A DNA stretch of 64,000 bases. Origin: an uncultured Bacteroidota bacterium. GTDB lineage: Bacteria; Bacteroidota; Bacteroidia; Chitinophagales; Chitinophagaceae. Below are positions 17,728 to 26,638 of this stretch, one piece after another. The DNA lies in the NCBI GenBank assembly GCA_903835005.1, contig CAILLK010000149.1:56457-120456 (forward strand). Reading direction: 5' to 3'. Numbering within the stretch: position 1 is the stretch's first letter; every line of letters begins with the position of its first letter. Under the pieces are notes generated by a model. The model saw only the letters and a list, made by a program, of their open reading frames with translations. It was not told the DNA's origin and did no database searches. The translations under genes were made by a program, and so were the position numbers.

Positions 17728-19188
17728 ATGAACGAACCAATAAGAGAGCTGGAACCAAAAGTGCTCTGGAATCATTTTGCAGACCTTAATGCTGTGCCGC
17801 GCCCGTCGAAAAAAGAGCAGAGGGTTATTGCTTTTATTAAAGCCTTTGGCGAAGGTCTGAAACTGGATACTTATGTAGATGAGGTGGGCAATGTGATTAT
17901 AAAAAAGCCGGCTACTACAGGTATGGAAAGCCGCCAGACCATAGTGCTGCAGAGCCACCTGGATATGGTGCACCAGAAAAACAGTGATACTACTTTCGAC
18001 TTTGATACACAAGGTATTGAAATGTATGTAGATGGCGACTGGGTGCGGGCCAGGGGCACTACGCTTGGAGCTGATAATGGCATAGGTGTATCGGCAATTA
18101 TGTCGTTGTTGTCATCTACTGATATCCCGCATCCGGCTATAGAAGCATTGTTTACTATTGATGAAGAAACAGGTATGACCGGGGCTTTGTCGCTCAAAGG
18201 CGGATTGCTGAATGGCAAAACATTGCTGAACCTGGATACCGAAGCTGATAATGAATTAACCATTGGCTGTGCCGGGGGTATTGATGTTACCGCTACGGGT
18301 AATTATGAGCAAATTAAGCCAACCGGCAATACAGCGTTTACCATTGCGGTAAAGGGCCTCACCGGCGGGCATTCCGGCGCCGAAATACATCTGGGCCGTG
18401 CCAATGCTAATAAGGTTATGAACCGCATATTGCTGCGCCTTACAAAGGAGTGTAGCGCAGGTATAGCAAGTATCAATGGCGGCAGCTTAAGAAATGCCAT
18501 TCCTCGCGAGTCTGTGTCAGTGGTAGTAGTGGCTGGTGATAAAGCGGCCAAACTAAAGGAAACCTCAGCATTGCTGGCTGCTGCAATTAAAGAAGAATAC
18601 AGGGCAACAGATCCAAACCTTACTATTACAGCGGAGGCGGCAACACTGCCTGAAAAGGTAATGGATACAGTATTTCAGAATAAATTATTGCGCGCCATCT
18701 ATGCCTGCCCCAATGGCATATATCGCATGAGCCCGGAAATCAGCGGGCTGGTGCAAAGCAGCAACAACCTGGCGCGTGTGCTGGTAGCCGATGGCGCTTA
18801 CAGCCTGCAATGCCTTACCCGCAGCTCGGTCGACTCTGAGAAAACCGATCTTAAAGATGCCATCAGCAGTGCATTTGAACTTATGGATGCAACACTCACC
18901 TGTGCAGGCAGCTATCCGGGATGGGCGCCAAAACCCGATGCGCATGTTGTGAAGCTGATGACCAATCTCTATACAGAGCTGTTTCATGGCCAGGCGCATG
19001 TAAATGCCGTTCATGCCGGGCTGGAATGTGGTATACTCGGCACCAATTATCCCGATATGCAGATGATCTCCTTCGGCCCAAATATCAATGGCGCCCATTC
19101 GCCCGATGAATGTGCCCAGATATCTTCGGTTCAGAAATTCTGGCATTACCTTCTGGAGACTTTGAAAAGAATACCTGAGAACGCATAA
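17728..19188 (+). CDS. pepD: aminoacyl-histidine dipeptidase (peptidase D)
   Basis: 486 residues, usual for PepD (M20 family). A cytosolic zinc dipeptidase that hydrolyses Xaa-His and other dipeptides. Metal ligands visible: HLD with His77 and Asp79, GADNG with bridging Asp116, catalytic Glu146 and ligand Glu147 in TIDEETGMTG, a DTEAD segment near 198 and a final His in NGAHSPDE near 460. The lid/dimerisation domain spans about 210-395. The next gene follows after 13 bases and is probably cotranscribed. Confidence 0.95.
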   Translation: MNEPIRELEPKVLWNHFADLNAVPRPSKKEQRVIAFIKAFGEGLKLDTYVDEVGNVIIKKPATTGMESRQTIVLQSHLDMVHQKNSDTTFDFDTQGIEMYVDGDWVRARGTTLGADNGIGVSAIMSLLSSTDIPHPAIEALFTIDEETGMTGALSLKGGLLNGKTLLNLDTEADNELTIGCAGGIDVTATGNYEQIKPTGNTAFTIAVKGLTGGHSGAEIHLGRANANKVMNRILLRLTKECSAGIASINGGSLRNAIPRESVSVVVVAGDKAAKLKETSALLAAAIKEEYRATDPNLTITAEAATLPEKVMDTVFQNKLLRAIYACPNGIYRMSPEISGLVQSSNNLARVLVADGAYSLQCLTRSSVDSEKTDLKDAISSAFELMDATLTCAGSYPGWAPKPDAHVVKLMTNLYTELFHGQAHVNAVHAGLECGILGTNYPDMQMISFGPNINGAHSPDECAQISSVQKFWHYLLETLKRIPENA

Positions 19189-19201
19189 CAAAACACGCCT
19201 G

Positions 19202-19648
19202 ATGAAAACAATATTGGATAAAACCACCCGGCAGGAACTGGTGGGCCGGATCAGCAAGCTGAATGAAAACAGCACCGCACAATGGGGTAAAATGAATGTG
19301 TACCAGATGCTGAAACACGTTACCATCTGGGATGAGTGGGTAGCAGGAAAGCATACCTACCCCCGGGTATTCATAGGCCGCATTTTTGGCCGTATGGCCT
19401 TGAAAAAGGTACTTAAGGATGATGCCCCGCTCACACACAATACACCCACACTTCCGGAATTCAGGATCAGCGAAACAACCGGAGATATTGCCGCCGGCAA
19501 AGCTAAATGGATCGCACTCATTGAGGCATACGATCATTTCTCCAACCCCAACTTCGTTCATGCCTTTTTCGGTAAAATGACGGAAGAACAGATCGGGATC
19601 ATGGCTTACAAACATGCCGATCATCATTTGCGCCAGTTCGGTTGTTAG
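19202..19648 (+). CDS. DUF1569 (DinB-like) protein
   Basis: 148 residues, all-helical. Conserved pattern WGKMNVYQMLKHV (about 30-42) and YKHADHHLRQF (about 136-146) supply the spaced histidines of the DinB/YfiT metal-binding four-helix bundle, DUF1569 branch. These are cytosolic proteins tied to bacillithiol or other thiol chemistry in some bacteria, generally uncharacterised. It lies 13 bases after pepD. A second DinB-like gene follows at 19833, so two relatives sit side by side, though sequence similarity between them is low. Confidence 0.82.
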   Translation: MKTILDKTTRQELVGRISKLNENSTAQWGKMNVYQMLKHVTIWDEWVAGKHTYPRVFIGRIFGRMALKKVLKDDAPLTHNTPTLPEFRISETTGDIAAGKAKWIALIEAYDHFSNPNFVHAFFGKMTEEQIGIMAYKHADHHLRQFGC

Positions 19649-19832
19649 GTATCAATGCCTTGAAATAATATGTCGCATATTACTAATAAGAAACCGAATA
19701 TTGGTATCCCAATTTGCGACACCAGCCAGGCAGCTACCATTTCATGCCCGTTGTAATAACAATTGACTATAAGGGTATTTAGCTGCTTCTGGAAGACAAG
19801 CTTAATTTTATAAAAACTTAAAAAACACACAA

Positions 19833-20324
19833 ATGGAACAGCAATTACCAATAGCCGTAAAAGTTGTAGTAGATAACTTTACTGGTACCTTGACGCGCAC
19901 AAGCAAATTATTCGACAGCCTTACCGATGAAGAACTACAGGGCGAAGTATCACCAGGTAGGAATACCGGTGTTTATTTGTTGGGGCACCTTGTTGCAGCA
20001 CACGATCATCTCGTATCTCTGCTGGGTATGGGAGAAATGAAATACGGCCATTTTCATGAGGCATTTTTTAAGAACCCTGATAAGTCGGGCATAGAATTTC
20101 CATCAATTGCACAGCTCCGCAGCGACTGGAACAAAGTAAATGATACCTTAACTGCTGGTATTGCCACCTTGCAACCCGAAGAATGGCTGCATAAGCATAC
20201 AGCCGTATCTGAAGAAGATTTTGCAAAAGAACCAAACCGCAACAAATTGAATGTGCTGATGACCCGCACCATTCACCTGGCTTCGCATTACGGCCAGTTG
20301 CTGTTTTTGAAGAAAAACGCATAA
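19833..20324 (+). CDS. DinB family protein
   Basis: 163 residues, four-helix DinB fold. Motif positions: GVYLLGHLVAAHDHL (about 46-60) gives two candidate metal histidines and the C-terminal TRTIHLASHYGQLLFLKK (about 142-159) the third. DinB proteins bind a divalent metal and may act as thiol-dependent transferases; the damage-inducible name is historical. The 184-base gap from the previous gene shows no strong promoter or terminator. Confidence 0.85.
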   Translation: MEQQLPIAVKVVVDNFTGTLTRTSKLFDSLTDEELQGEVSPGRNTGVYLLGHLVAAHDHLVSLLGMGEMKYGHFHEAFFKNPDKSGIEFPSIAQLRSDWNKVNDTLTAGIATLQPEEWLHKHTAVSEEDFAKEPNRNKLNVLMTRTIHLASHYGQLLFLKKNA

Positions 20325-20449
20325 ACCGTACCGGGCATTCTGAAAAGATTTATGATGCGAATCTATTCATTTAAATAAACCAGCACCTGCATAATTTTTA
20401 TAGTTATTGCAGGTGTTGTAATTCACTTTTCTGTACTTAAATCAATAAA

Positions 20450-20974
20450 ATGAAAAAACTATTTTCAGTTATGATGTTGCTGACGCTGGTTGCAACTTCT
20501 GTTTTTGCACAGGGCATGAAGCACAAACCAAAGCCAAATTCTGAGCGCAAAAGCCCGCATGATACAGTGGCAGCACATAACATTAAAATCTCCTACGGCA
20601 GGCCCTATAAAAAAGGACGGGAAATATTTGGCGACCTTGAACCTTTTGGTAAGGTATGGCGCGCCGGTGCCGACGAGGCTACAGAGATCACTTTTGATAA
20701 GGACTGCACCTTTGGCGATAAAAAATTAAAGGCTGGTACTTATACCCTGTTCGCAACGCCCAACAAAACCGAATGGACCATTATCCTCAACGGAAAACTG
20801 GGCCAGTGGGGCGCTTTTGAATATGATAAGAATAAAGACCAGGATGTGCTGCAAACAACTGTTCCTGTTAAGAACCTTGATGCTGCCGTGGAACAACTGA
20901 CTATGACCATAAAAAAGAATGGCTTGCTTATTGAGTGGGATAAAACAAGTGTTTTTGTACCCGTCAGGTTTTGA
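20450..20974 (+). CDS. DUF2911 exported protein
   Basis: 174 residues. Signal peptide at about 1-20 (ending FAQ). DUF2911 body from about 30: ISYGRPYKKGREIFGDL, then FGKVWRAGADEATEITF and a beta-rich C-terminal half with GTYTLFATPNKTEWTIILN. The family is widespread in Bacteroidota periplasms and is uncharacterised. Single gene; a strong hairpin follows the stop. Confidence 0.88.
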   Translation: MKKLFSVMMLLTLVATSVFAQGMKHKPKPNSERKSPHDTVAAHNIKISYGRPYKKGREIFGDLEPFGKVWRAGADEATEITFDKDCTFGDKKLKAGTYTLFATPNKTEWTIILNGKLGQWGAFEYDKNKDQDVLQTTVPVKNLDAAVEQLTMTIKKNGLLIEWDKTSVFVPVRF

Positions 20975-20985
20975 TTCATTTCCTC

Positions 20986-21013
20986 TGCCGGGCCATTTAA
21001 TAATGGCCCGGCA
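20986..21013 (+). terminator. strong hairpin after the DUF2911 gene
   Basis: TGCCGGGCCATT (20986-20997) pairs perfectly with AATGGCCCGGCA (21002-21013), loop of four. No immediate T run, though CTTTT comes about 10 bases later. Likely terminator or mRNA 3' stabiliser. The remaining gap to 21260 holds no gene. Confidence 0.6.
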
Positions 21014-21259
21014 CAAACTGTTCTTTTAGCCAGGGTACAATTAGCTCTGATTGCCTTTCCCGGCTGTTATCAGGCTTATTAAGTTGCAGTGAAGATACAG
21101 CGCCTATGCATTAGATCAGGCACACACTTGCAGTTATTGATTTGATGCAGAGGTATAGGGTTATTATCATTTATCCTTATAACCCAGCTTATTTTTGCTT
21201 GCCTGACCCGATTATTAATCCATATCTCAGATGCCGGACCAGACAATTAATTCGGAATA

Positions 21260-21290
21260 TTTGGATACTTCACTTCTTTAATTAAATTTG
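21260..21290 (+). promoter_or_regulatory. promoter of the DUF3276 gene
   Basis: TTTG (21260-21263), exactly 19 bases, TAAATTTG (21283-21290): a full match to the Bacteroidota housekeeping promoter. Transcription would begin near 21296, leaving a leader of about 24 bases before the GTG start. Confidence 0.75.
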
Positions 21291-21319
21291 TGTAGAATTG
21301 ATAACTAAATATTAGAATT

Positions 21320-21781
21320 GTGGCGTACGAAAATAAAAGTTTTAGTGAGAATCGTGGTGGTGATAACCGTGGCGACAACCGTAATGAAAGCATCTTCAGC
21401 AAGCGGATTAAGGCGGGAAAAAGAAGGACCTACTTTTTTGATGTCCGCTCCACCAGGGGTAATGATTATTTCATAACCATTACTGAAAGCAAGAAGCGTT
21501 TTGATGACAATGGCTATGACCGTCATAAGATGTTTCTGTACAAGGAAGATTTCAACAAATTTCTGGCAGGGCTTACTGAAACTATTCAGTATGTCAAAAC
21601 AGACCTAATGCCCGATTTCGATTTCGACGCGTTCAATCACGATCAGGAAAATGAAGACGGTGCTGTTGTTTCAGTTGCTGAAGCAAACGATGTAGCTGAG
21701 CTGGATGAAGTTACTGCTGCGCCTGCTGTGTCGGCTATATCAGTCAGCGAAGGCGACAGTGTTGACGACTGGAAAATCTAG
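21320..21781 (+). CDS. DUF3276 PUR-family nucleic-acid-binding protein
   Basis: 153 residues starting with GTG at 21320. An N-terminal Arg/Gly/Asn-rich tail (about 10-25, GGDNRGDNRNES) precedes the PUR domain (about 26-100), with TYFFDVRSTRGNDYFITITESKKR and KMFLYKEDFNKFLAGL. The C-terminus is acidic. DUF3276 proteins are single-stranded nucleic-acid-binding PUR-alpha relatives found across Bacteroidota; a Borrelia relative (BpuR) binds DNA and RNA. It has a near-perfect promoter and a strong terminator, so it is expressed alone and probably highly (inference). Confidence 0.92.
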   Translation: MAYENKSFSENRGGDNRGDNRNESIFSKRIKAGKRRTYFFDVRSTRGNDYFITITESKKRFDDNGYDRHKMFLYKEDFNKFLAGLTETIQYVKTDLMPDFDFDAFNHDQENEDGAVVSVAEANDVAELDEVTAAPAVSAISVSEGDSVDDWKI

Positions 21782-21805
21782 TAAATACTCATTTATAATT
21801 CTTCG

Positions 21806-21839
21806 AAACCTTTGCAACCCGTGTTGCAAAGGTTTTTTT
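21806..21839 (+). terminator. intrinsic terminator of the DUF3276 gene
   Basis: AAACCTTTGCAAC (21806-21818) pairs perfectly with GTTGCAAAGGTTT (21823-21835), loop CCGT, then a run of T to 21839. It may also serve the convergent glycosyltransferase gene ending at 21856. Confidence 0.88.
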
Positions 21840-21855
21840 ATGATGTTCACTGGGT

Positions 21856-23073
21856 TCAACGTTCCGAAAAGCTGATCTTGGCATAGCGTGCAATAGCTAA
21901 TAATCTGGAGTAAAGAAGTCTTTTTGATGAAAACGATATTGAAGGCATCCGGGCAGGCTGCCATTTAATTTTGTGCATAGCTGCCAGGTATCTTTCCAGG
22001 CAAACCTCCATACTGAATTCTGTTTCAGCCATCTGCCTGGCAGCCTCACGCCTTACTATATGTGGAATAGCAGCTAATATTCTGATCTTGGTTATTGCCG
22101 CTGCTATATCGCCTGTCGGGTATACACCCAGGCAATCCTTTGCCAGAGTATGGTGCTCGTAATCTTCAATACCACTGACCCTGGTACCCACCATGCCACA
22201 TCCTGCAGCCAGGGCTTCCATCATAGCTATTGGTGTGCCTTCGAAATCCGATGTAAGCAACAGAATGTCTGACCCGGCTAAATATTCCGCAACCTCCTGT
22301 TGAGATAACCAGCCCGGGAATTGCACCATTGCCTGCAATCCCTTTTCTGCAACTTGCTTTTCCATTGCGGGTTTCAGGTTGCCGTCTCCTATTATATTCA
22401 GGTTAAAGTTTACGTTTTGTGCAACCAGTAATTCAGCTATCTTAATCAGGTCTCCGGCCCTCTTCTGGTATTCGCTGATTCTGCCCACAAAAACCAGTTT
22501 TAAAATATCATCCGTCCTTTCAGCAGTCCTCACTGCCGGAAGGTTGATACCGCACGGAATTGTTACTAGCTTGGCCGGATCATAATCAGGCATTCTGTTT
22601 TTAGCTGTCACCTTAACGCGCACCGAAACACAGGCAAAAAGATCAACTTTACTTTGGTATTTTTCGGCAAGATCGTAGTAATGGTTTTCATCAGCATGCA
22701 GCACACCCACTACAGGATAACCATTATGCATGTAAGTAGCAGCTTCCCAAACCGCATGATCATCCGATAAAATTACAGGGGTTCCGGCGGGCAATTTCGA
22801 AATCAGCCTTTTATAACTCCAGGCCCGGTATTCAGGGGTTCCGAACTCAAATTCATAACCTGCAGGTTCACTGATAATCTTTACGGTATTTGCTGATTTA
22901 CCTATTAGTTGCAATAAGGTTTCCCGGCCCTTAGCCGAATAAAACTCTTTTACAGGTGATACTGCGATGAAATACACTTCATGCCCCTTTTCAGCAAGCG
23001 CCAGGGCCGCATCTGCCATCCATCGGGTAACACCACCCCGATGGTACGGGTGGCATAAAAAAGCTATTCTCAT
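21856..23073 (-). CDS. glycosyltransferase family 4
   Basis: About 405 residues from the ATG at 23073 (MRIAFLCHPYHRGGVTRW, a glycine-rich GT-B N-terminal loop). An ATG at 23085 would add four residues and overlap the asparagine synthase stop. Two Rossmann-like domains: acceptor side about 1-190, and donor side from about 200 with LVFVGRISEYQKR and the GT4 E-x7-E motif in DFEGTPIAMMEALAAG (about 285-300). Cytosolic or membrane-associated; moves a sugar from a nucleotide donor onto a glycan. Last gene of a leftward GT-asnB-GT run. Confidence 0.88.
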   Translation of the reverse strand: MRIAFLCHPYHRGGVTRWMADAALALAEKGHEVYFIAVSPVKEFYSAKGRETLLQLIGKSANTVKIISEPAGYEFEFGTPEYRAWSYKRLISKLPAGTPVILSDDHAVWEAATYMHNGYPVVGVLHADENHYYDLAEKYQSKVDLFACVSVRVKVTAKNRMPDYDPAKLVTIPCGINLPAVRTAERTDDILKLVFVGRISEYQKRAGDLIKIAELLVAQNVNFNLNIIGDGNLKPAMEKQVAEKGLQAMVQFPGWLSQQEVAEYLAGSDILLLTSDFEGTPIAMMEALAAGCGMVGTRVSGIEDYEHHTLAKDCLGVYPTGDIAAAITKIRILAAIPHIVRREAARQMAETEFSMEVCLERYLAAMHKIKWQPARMPSISFSSKRLLYSRLLAIARYAKISFSER

Positions 23074-23077
23074 TTTG

Positions 23078-25039
23078 TTACCCATTGCTGGTCATTGAAG
23101 CATACCATTTACCAAATGCAAGGATACGCCATATGGAGAAATCAAAAGGTAATTTACCACTAATCATATCGCCGCAAAACTGCCTTAGTTCTCCGGCATT
23201 AAACAGTTCAGGACATAAGCTTATTGCATCTTCAACTCCTTTCATAAACCATTCTTTACCTTCTCCTTTCAGCCATACTTCTTCGGGCGTTACAAAACCC
23301 ATTTTATCCTTCCTGTTTTCTATTGCCTCGGGTATAACATGGTGCATTGCCTGCCGCAAGATTGTTTTCCGCACACCTCTTTTATAAATAAACCGCTCAG
23401 GCAACCCCAGAGTAAACTCTACGAGGCGGTAGTCCATAAACGGTGTCCTCGACTCCACACTCCAGGCCATTGAATTCCGGTCTTCATAGCGCAGTAAAGA
23501 GGGCAATGGTTCGCTGTAAATCTGCCTTAACAAATTTGCCCTGAGACTATCTGCCATACAGATATCCGGTGCATTACCAGGTGCAGTTTTCAGCCAGGCA
23601 GGTAATTGCTTTGGTTTCAGCTTCAATTTATCCGGAAGGATTTTTGCAAACCCCGAACCAAATGTCAGTTGCATGGCACCTATCAAAAACCCGACAGGCC
23701 AGTTACCCTTTTCTTTTTTATAGTTTACAGCCTCATCAAACAGTGAATACAGATGAGCCTGGCCTAACAGGCCCGCATATAGTGAAAGGTCGTTGCCGCC
23801 ATAACCCGCCAGGTATTCATCAGCTCCCTGGCCATCTATCATCACCTTCAGGCCTGCCTCATGCGTTTTTTTGAAAACTGCCCACTGACTGAATTGGGAG
23901 GTGCTGCCCGTAGGCTCATCCTGGTGCCATAGAAAGGCATCTATTTCATTTTGCAACTGGCTGAATGAAGGGTAAACCTGGTGAGGATGCGCATTAGTTT
24001 TGTTGATTACTTCAAGTGCAAATTTCCATTCATCATAGGCTACATTATCATAGCAGGCAGTTACAGTTTCCTGGCCTGCAAAATCCCCTTTTTTCTTCAG
24101 TAATTCTGACGCAAGACAAACTAAACTGGAAGAATCGAGCCCGCCCGACAGGCAGGACCCGACGGTTACATCGGATATTAGGCGTAGCCTTACCGCATCT
24201 GTGAGCAGACTCCTGAATTTTTCTCCGGCTTCTTCAAAACCCCCTTCCCATTTTTGCACCTTTATTGAATACCATTTTTGTATCTGGAACGCTGCTGTAT
24301 CCGACGAAAGATCTAGGGATAAATAATGCCCTCCTGCCAGTTGTTTTATTTGAGTATCAAATGTATTTTCTGTATGGTCAATTGTCCCCGTGGCAAGGTA
24401 TTGGCGCGCTATCTCTTCATTGAGATGAAACTGATAATCGGGTGAAGTTTTTATTTGCTTGATTTCCGATCCTATATAAATTGCGCTGCTGCCTTTATAA
24501 TAATACATTGGTTTTACGCCAAACCGGTCTCTCACCGCGTATAACCGTTTATTTTTGTAATCAAGAATCACAAATGAAAACATGCCATTGAATTTATCAA
24601 GGCAGTGCACACCCCATTGCTCCCAGGCATGCAGTATGACTTCTGTGTCGGTAGTGCTCTTAAACTGGTGCCCCGATTGCTCCAGTTCCGCCTTTATGTC
24701 CTGGTAGTTATACACTTCGCCATTATAGGTAATAGCAAGGCCTGCCTTATCGTGCACCATTGGCTGATGGCCTTTTGGCGAAAGGTCGAGTATCGATAAC
24801 CTCCTGTGGCCGAATCCTACCTTAAAAGGCTGGCCAGCTTGCAGTGTACTATATTTCCAATGCTTTAAAGTAGATGCTGCAGTATCTTCTCCTGCCCATA
24901 TTTCGGGAGGTCCATCCTCCTCCCATGTAAGAAAACCCTCGTCATCCGGACCACGATGCCGTATCACAGAGCACCCCCTGATGAGCTGTTCTGAAGCAGG
25001 TTTTACTTGTGTATTTACTATGGTAAGAATACCGCACAT
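23078..25039 (-). CDS. asnB: asparagine synthase (glutamine-hydrolysing), polysaccharide-cluster type
   Basis: 653 residues. The N-terminal nucleophile Cys2 (MCGI) and the glutaminase domain (about 2-235, RHRGPDDEG, HRRLSILDLS, YNGEVYNY) are followed by the ATP-pyrophosphatase synthetase domain (about 255-620) with the SGGLDSSS loop and GQGADEYLAGYGG. It is longer than E. coli AsnB (554) because of insertions, as often seen for homologues in capsule and exopolysaccharide loci, where the product may be an amidated sugar acid or aminoacyl group rather than free asparagine. One of two copies in this cluster. Starts 38 bases after the upstream glycosyltransferase. Confidence 0.93.
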   Translation of the reverse strand: MCGILTIVNTQVKPASEQLIRGCSVIRHRGPDDEGFLTWEEDGPPEIWAGEDTAASTLKHWKYSTLQAGQPFKVGFGHRRLSILDLSPKGHQPMVHDKAGLAITYNGEVYNYQDIKAELEQSGHQFKSTTDTEVILHAWEQWGVHCLDKFNGMFSFVILDYKNKRLYAVRDRFGVKPMYYYKGSSAIYIGSEIKQIKTSPDYQFHLNEEIARQYLATGTIDHTENTFDTQIKQLAGGHYLSLDLSSDTAAFQIQKWYSIKVQKWEGGFEEAGEKFRSLLTDAVRLRLISDVTVGSCLSGGLDSSSLVCLASELLKKKGDFAGQETVTACYDNVAYDEWKFALEVINKTNAHPHQVYPSFSQLQNEIDAFLWHQDEPTGSTSQFSQWAVFKKTHEAGLKVMIDGQGADEYLAGYGGNDLSLYAGLLGQAHLYSLFDEAVNYKKEKGNWPVGFLIGAMQLTFGSGFAKILPDKLKLKPKQLPAWLKTAPGNAPDICMADSLRANLLRQIYSEPLPSLLRYEDRNSMAWSVESRTPFMDYRLVEFTLGLPERFIYKRGVRKTILRQAMHHVIPEAIENRKDKMGFVTPEEVWLKGEGKEWFMKGVEDAISLCPELFNAGELRQFCGDMISGKLPFDFSIWRILAFGKWYASMTSNG

Positions 25040-25077
25040 TGCTTGTTATTGATTTTGTAGTACAATCTTTATCTGAT

Positions 25078-26343
25078 TCAACTCTTCTTTAAAACCCTTT
25101 TATACATTTCCCTGCTTATCAGTATGGCCGAACTCCATAAATAAACCCTGGCCGCATAGGCTCTTACCAGGGCACGCTTATTAACAAGTCCGTTATTCAG
25201 CCATTCATTTACATCAGCAACAATATTACCCATGTTTCCCGTTGCTGCTGTTATCTCAATTCCCTTGAACAGTGACTGTTCAAACAAAGTCTCTGAAATG
25301 CCTCCTACCCCCTTTTCAATAATTACCGGAAGCCCGGCTGCAAGATACTCTGCAATCTTTACCGGATTGGCAACCTTATTGACCAATGTAGGTTTCCTGA
25401 TTAATATGCCGGCATCACATGCAGTAAGCGCATTTGCAACTTCATTCTGGGGGTAGCTTCTCAGTATAACCCGGTTTATATCAATGCCTGCATCTGCCAG
25501 CATTTTGTTTATCTTTTCTTGCTCCGATGATAAAAAAACCAAACGGATTTTATGTTCAGTCTCCGCCAGCTTTTTTAAAAAAGGGATTGTCAGATCTTCA
25601 AGGTGCTGGTAAGTTGCTGTAGAGCCCGAATAAACAACCGCAATTTCATCCTCTGCTATTCCCCATTCCTTCCTTATTTCAAAGCGCTTCGCATCTGCTG
25701 AAATCTGGTTAATGCAACAGGGCACTACAGATGTCTGGCTGGGAGCAGCCATTTCTTTAATCAATAATTCTTTCAACGCTGCACTTACAGTGGTAACCGC
25801 ATCAACTTTGCTTATAATTTCCTTCAGGTATTTAGAGGCATTATTAAAGTCCTCAAGATCGCGGCCCTTAGCTAAAGCAGGGTCATCAATACCCCTCGCA
25901 TATAAGAGTTCCGCCGGCCAGAAACCCCTTACATCCAATACCACTCTATCACCCGGAAAGGCATTTCTTAAACGCAATGCCCATCTGGCAACAGATTCTC
26001 CCCGGCAATGAAAAATAACCGGTACGTTTTTACCTAGCCGCAACCTGTGCATGTAGAGTAATGGCCAGACCGGTAAATTCCTTAACCTGCCTATACCATT
26101 CATCATATATATTGCGATGTGCGGGCATCTTATTCTGAGTGAGTTTATTTTACTTTTCACATTCCCGTCAACATATTCCCTCATTGACCCGATAATCCAG
26201 GCCTCTGTTTTTTCAGGTGCAAAACCTTCTTTCGTTGCCCCCTGGGTTTCAGCCTGATCGAATAACTGACTTGCAACTAATGGTGTTTTATATTCGCCGC
26301 CGGAGGTAAGATGTACCAGGTAATACCCTTTCTCAGTATCCAT
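25078..26343 (-). CDS. glycosyltransferase (GT-B, family 4-like)
   Basis: 421 residues. The N-terminal half lacks the classical glycine-rich loop but shows FHCRGESVARWALRLR and VVLDVRGFWPAELLYARG (about 110-155), common in GT4 enzymes of surface-glycan loci. The C-terminal half has the donor-domain pattern AVVYSGSTATYQ, a FLSSEQ strand and KVANPVKIAEYLAAGLPVI (about 348-366). First gene after a 295-base gap with a candidate -7 box. Substrate unknown. Confidence 0.82.
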   Translation of the reverse strand: MDTEKGYYLVHLTSGGEYKTPLVASQLFDQAETQGATKEGFAPEKTEAWIIGSMREYVDGNVKSKINSLRIRCPHIAIYMMNGIGRLRNLPVWPLLYMHRLRLGKNVPVIFHCRGESVARWALRLRNAFPGDRVVLDVRGFWPAELLYARGIDDPALAKGRDLEDFNNASKYLKEIISKVDAVTTVSAALKELLIKEMAAPSQTSVVPCCINQISADAKRFEIRKEWGIAEDEIAVVYSGSTATYQHLEDLTIPFLKKLAETEHKIRLVFLSSEQEKINKMLADAGIDINRVILRSYPQNEVANALTACDAGILIRKPTLVNKVANPVKIAEYLAAGLPVIIEKGVGGISETLFEQSLFKGIEITAATGNMGNIVADVNEWLNNGLVNKRALVRAYAARVYLWSSAILISREMYKRVLKKS

Positions 26344-26354
26344 AATAGAATGAA

Positions 26355-26362
26355 CAAAAATA
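26355..26362 (-). promoter_or_regulatory. candidate -7 element of the GT-asnB-GT run
   Basis: Leftward TATTTTTG fits TAnnTTTG, 12 bases before the start at 26343. No good -33 box, so tentative. Confidence 0.35.
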
Positions 26363-26454
26363 CATAAAATTAATGAGTTGCCAGATGCCGCTTTCGCATC
26401 GGGTGCAGTTCAAATTTTCGCATAAACATTTCCATAATAGCAAATGAGATTAAA

Positions 26455-26535
26455 GCCCAACGGGCATAAACAGGAATAGCCCTGGGTGAAACCCGGGGAA
26501 TTGCCATAGAGTTTTATAGCAACCCTGAAAGGGTT
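26455..26535. repeat. dispersed multi-hairpin element (three-hairpin family), copy 2
   Basis: Three small hairpins in order: GCCCAACGGGC (26455-26465), CCCTGGGTGAAACCCGGGG (26480-26498), AACCCT-GAA-AGGGTT (26521-26535). Same layout as 15314 and 52386, with different stem sequences. It sits between two glycosyltransferase genes in a 295-base gap with no gene. Confidence 0.65.
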
Positions 26536-26638
26536 GAACAGGATATATGGAGCTAAGATTTGAAATGCACCCTTCGCATCTGAAAAGGCAGAAAAAAGAG
26601 ATTGCCCGGCACCGGTTAAATAATCTTCATACACCTGT

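Noticed and set aside
26410..26634. 74-codon frame on the minus strand between two glycosyltransferases
   Set aside because: It is a translation of the three-hairpin element and its flanks; similar pseudo-proteins arise from such repeats throughout Bacteroidota.
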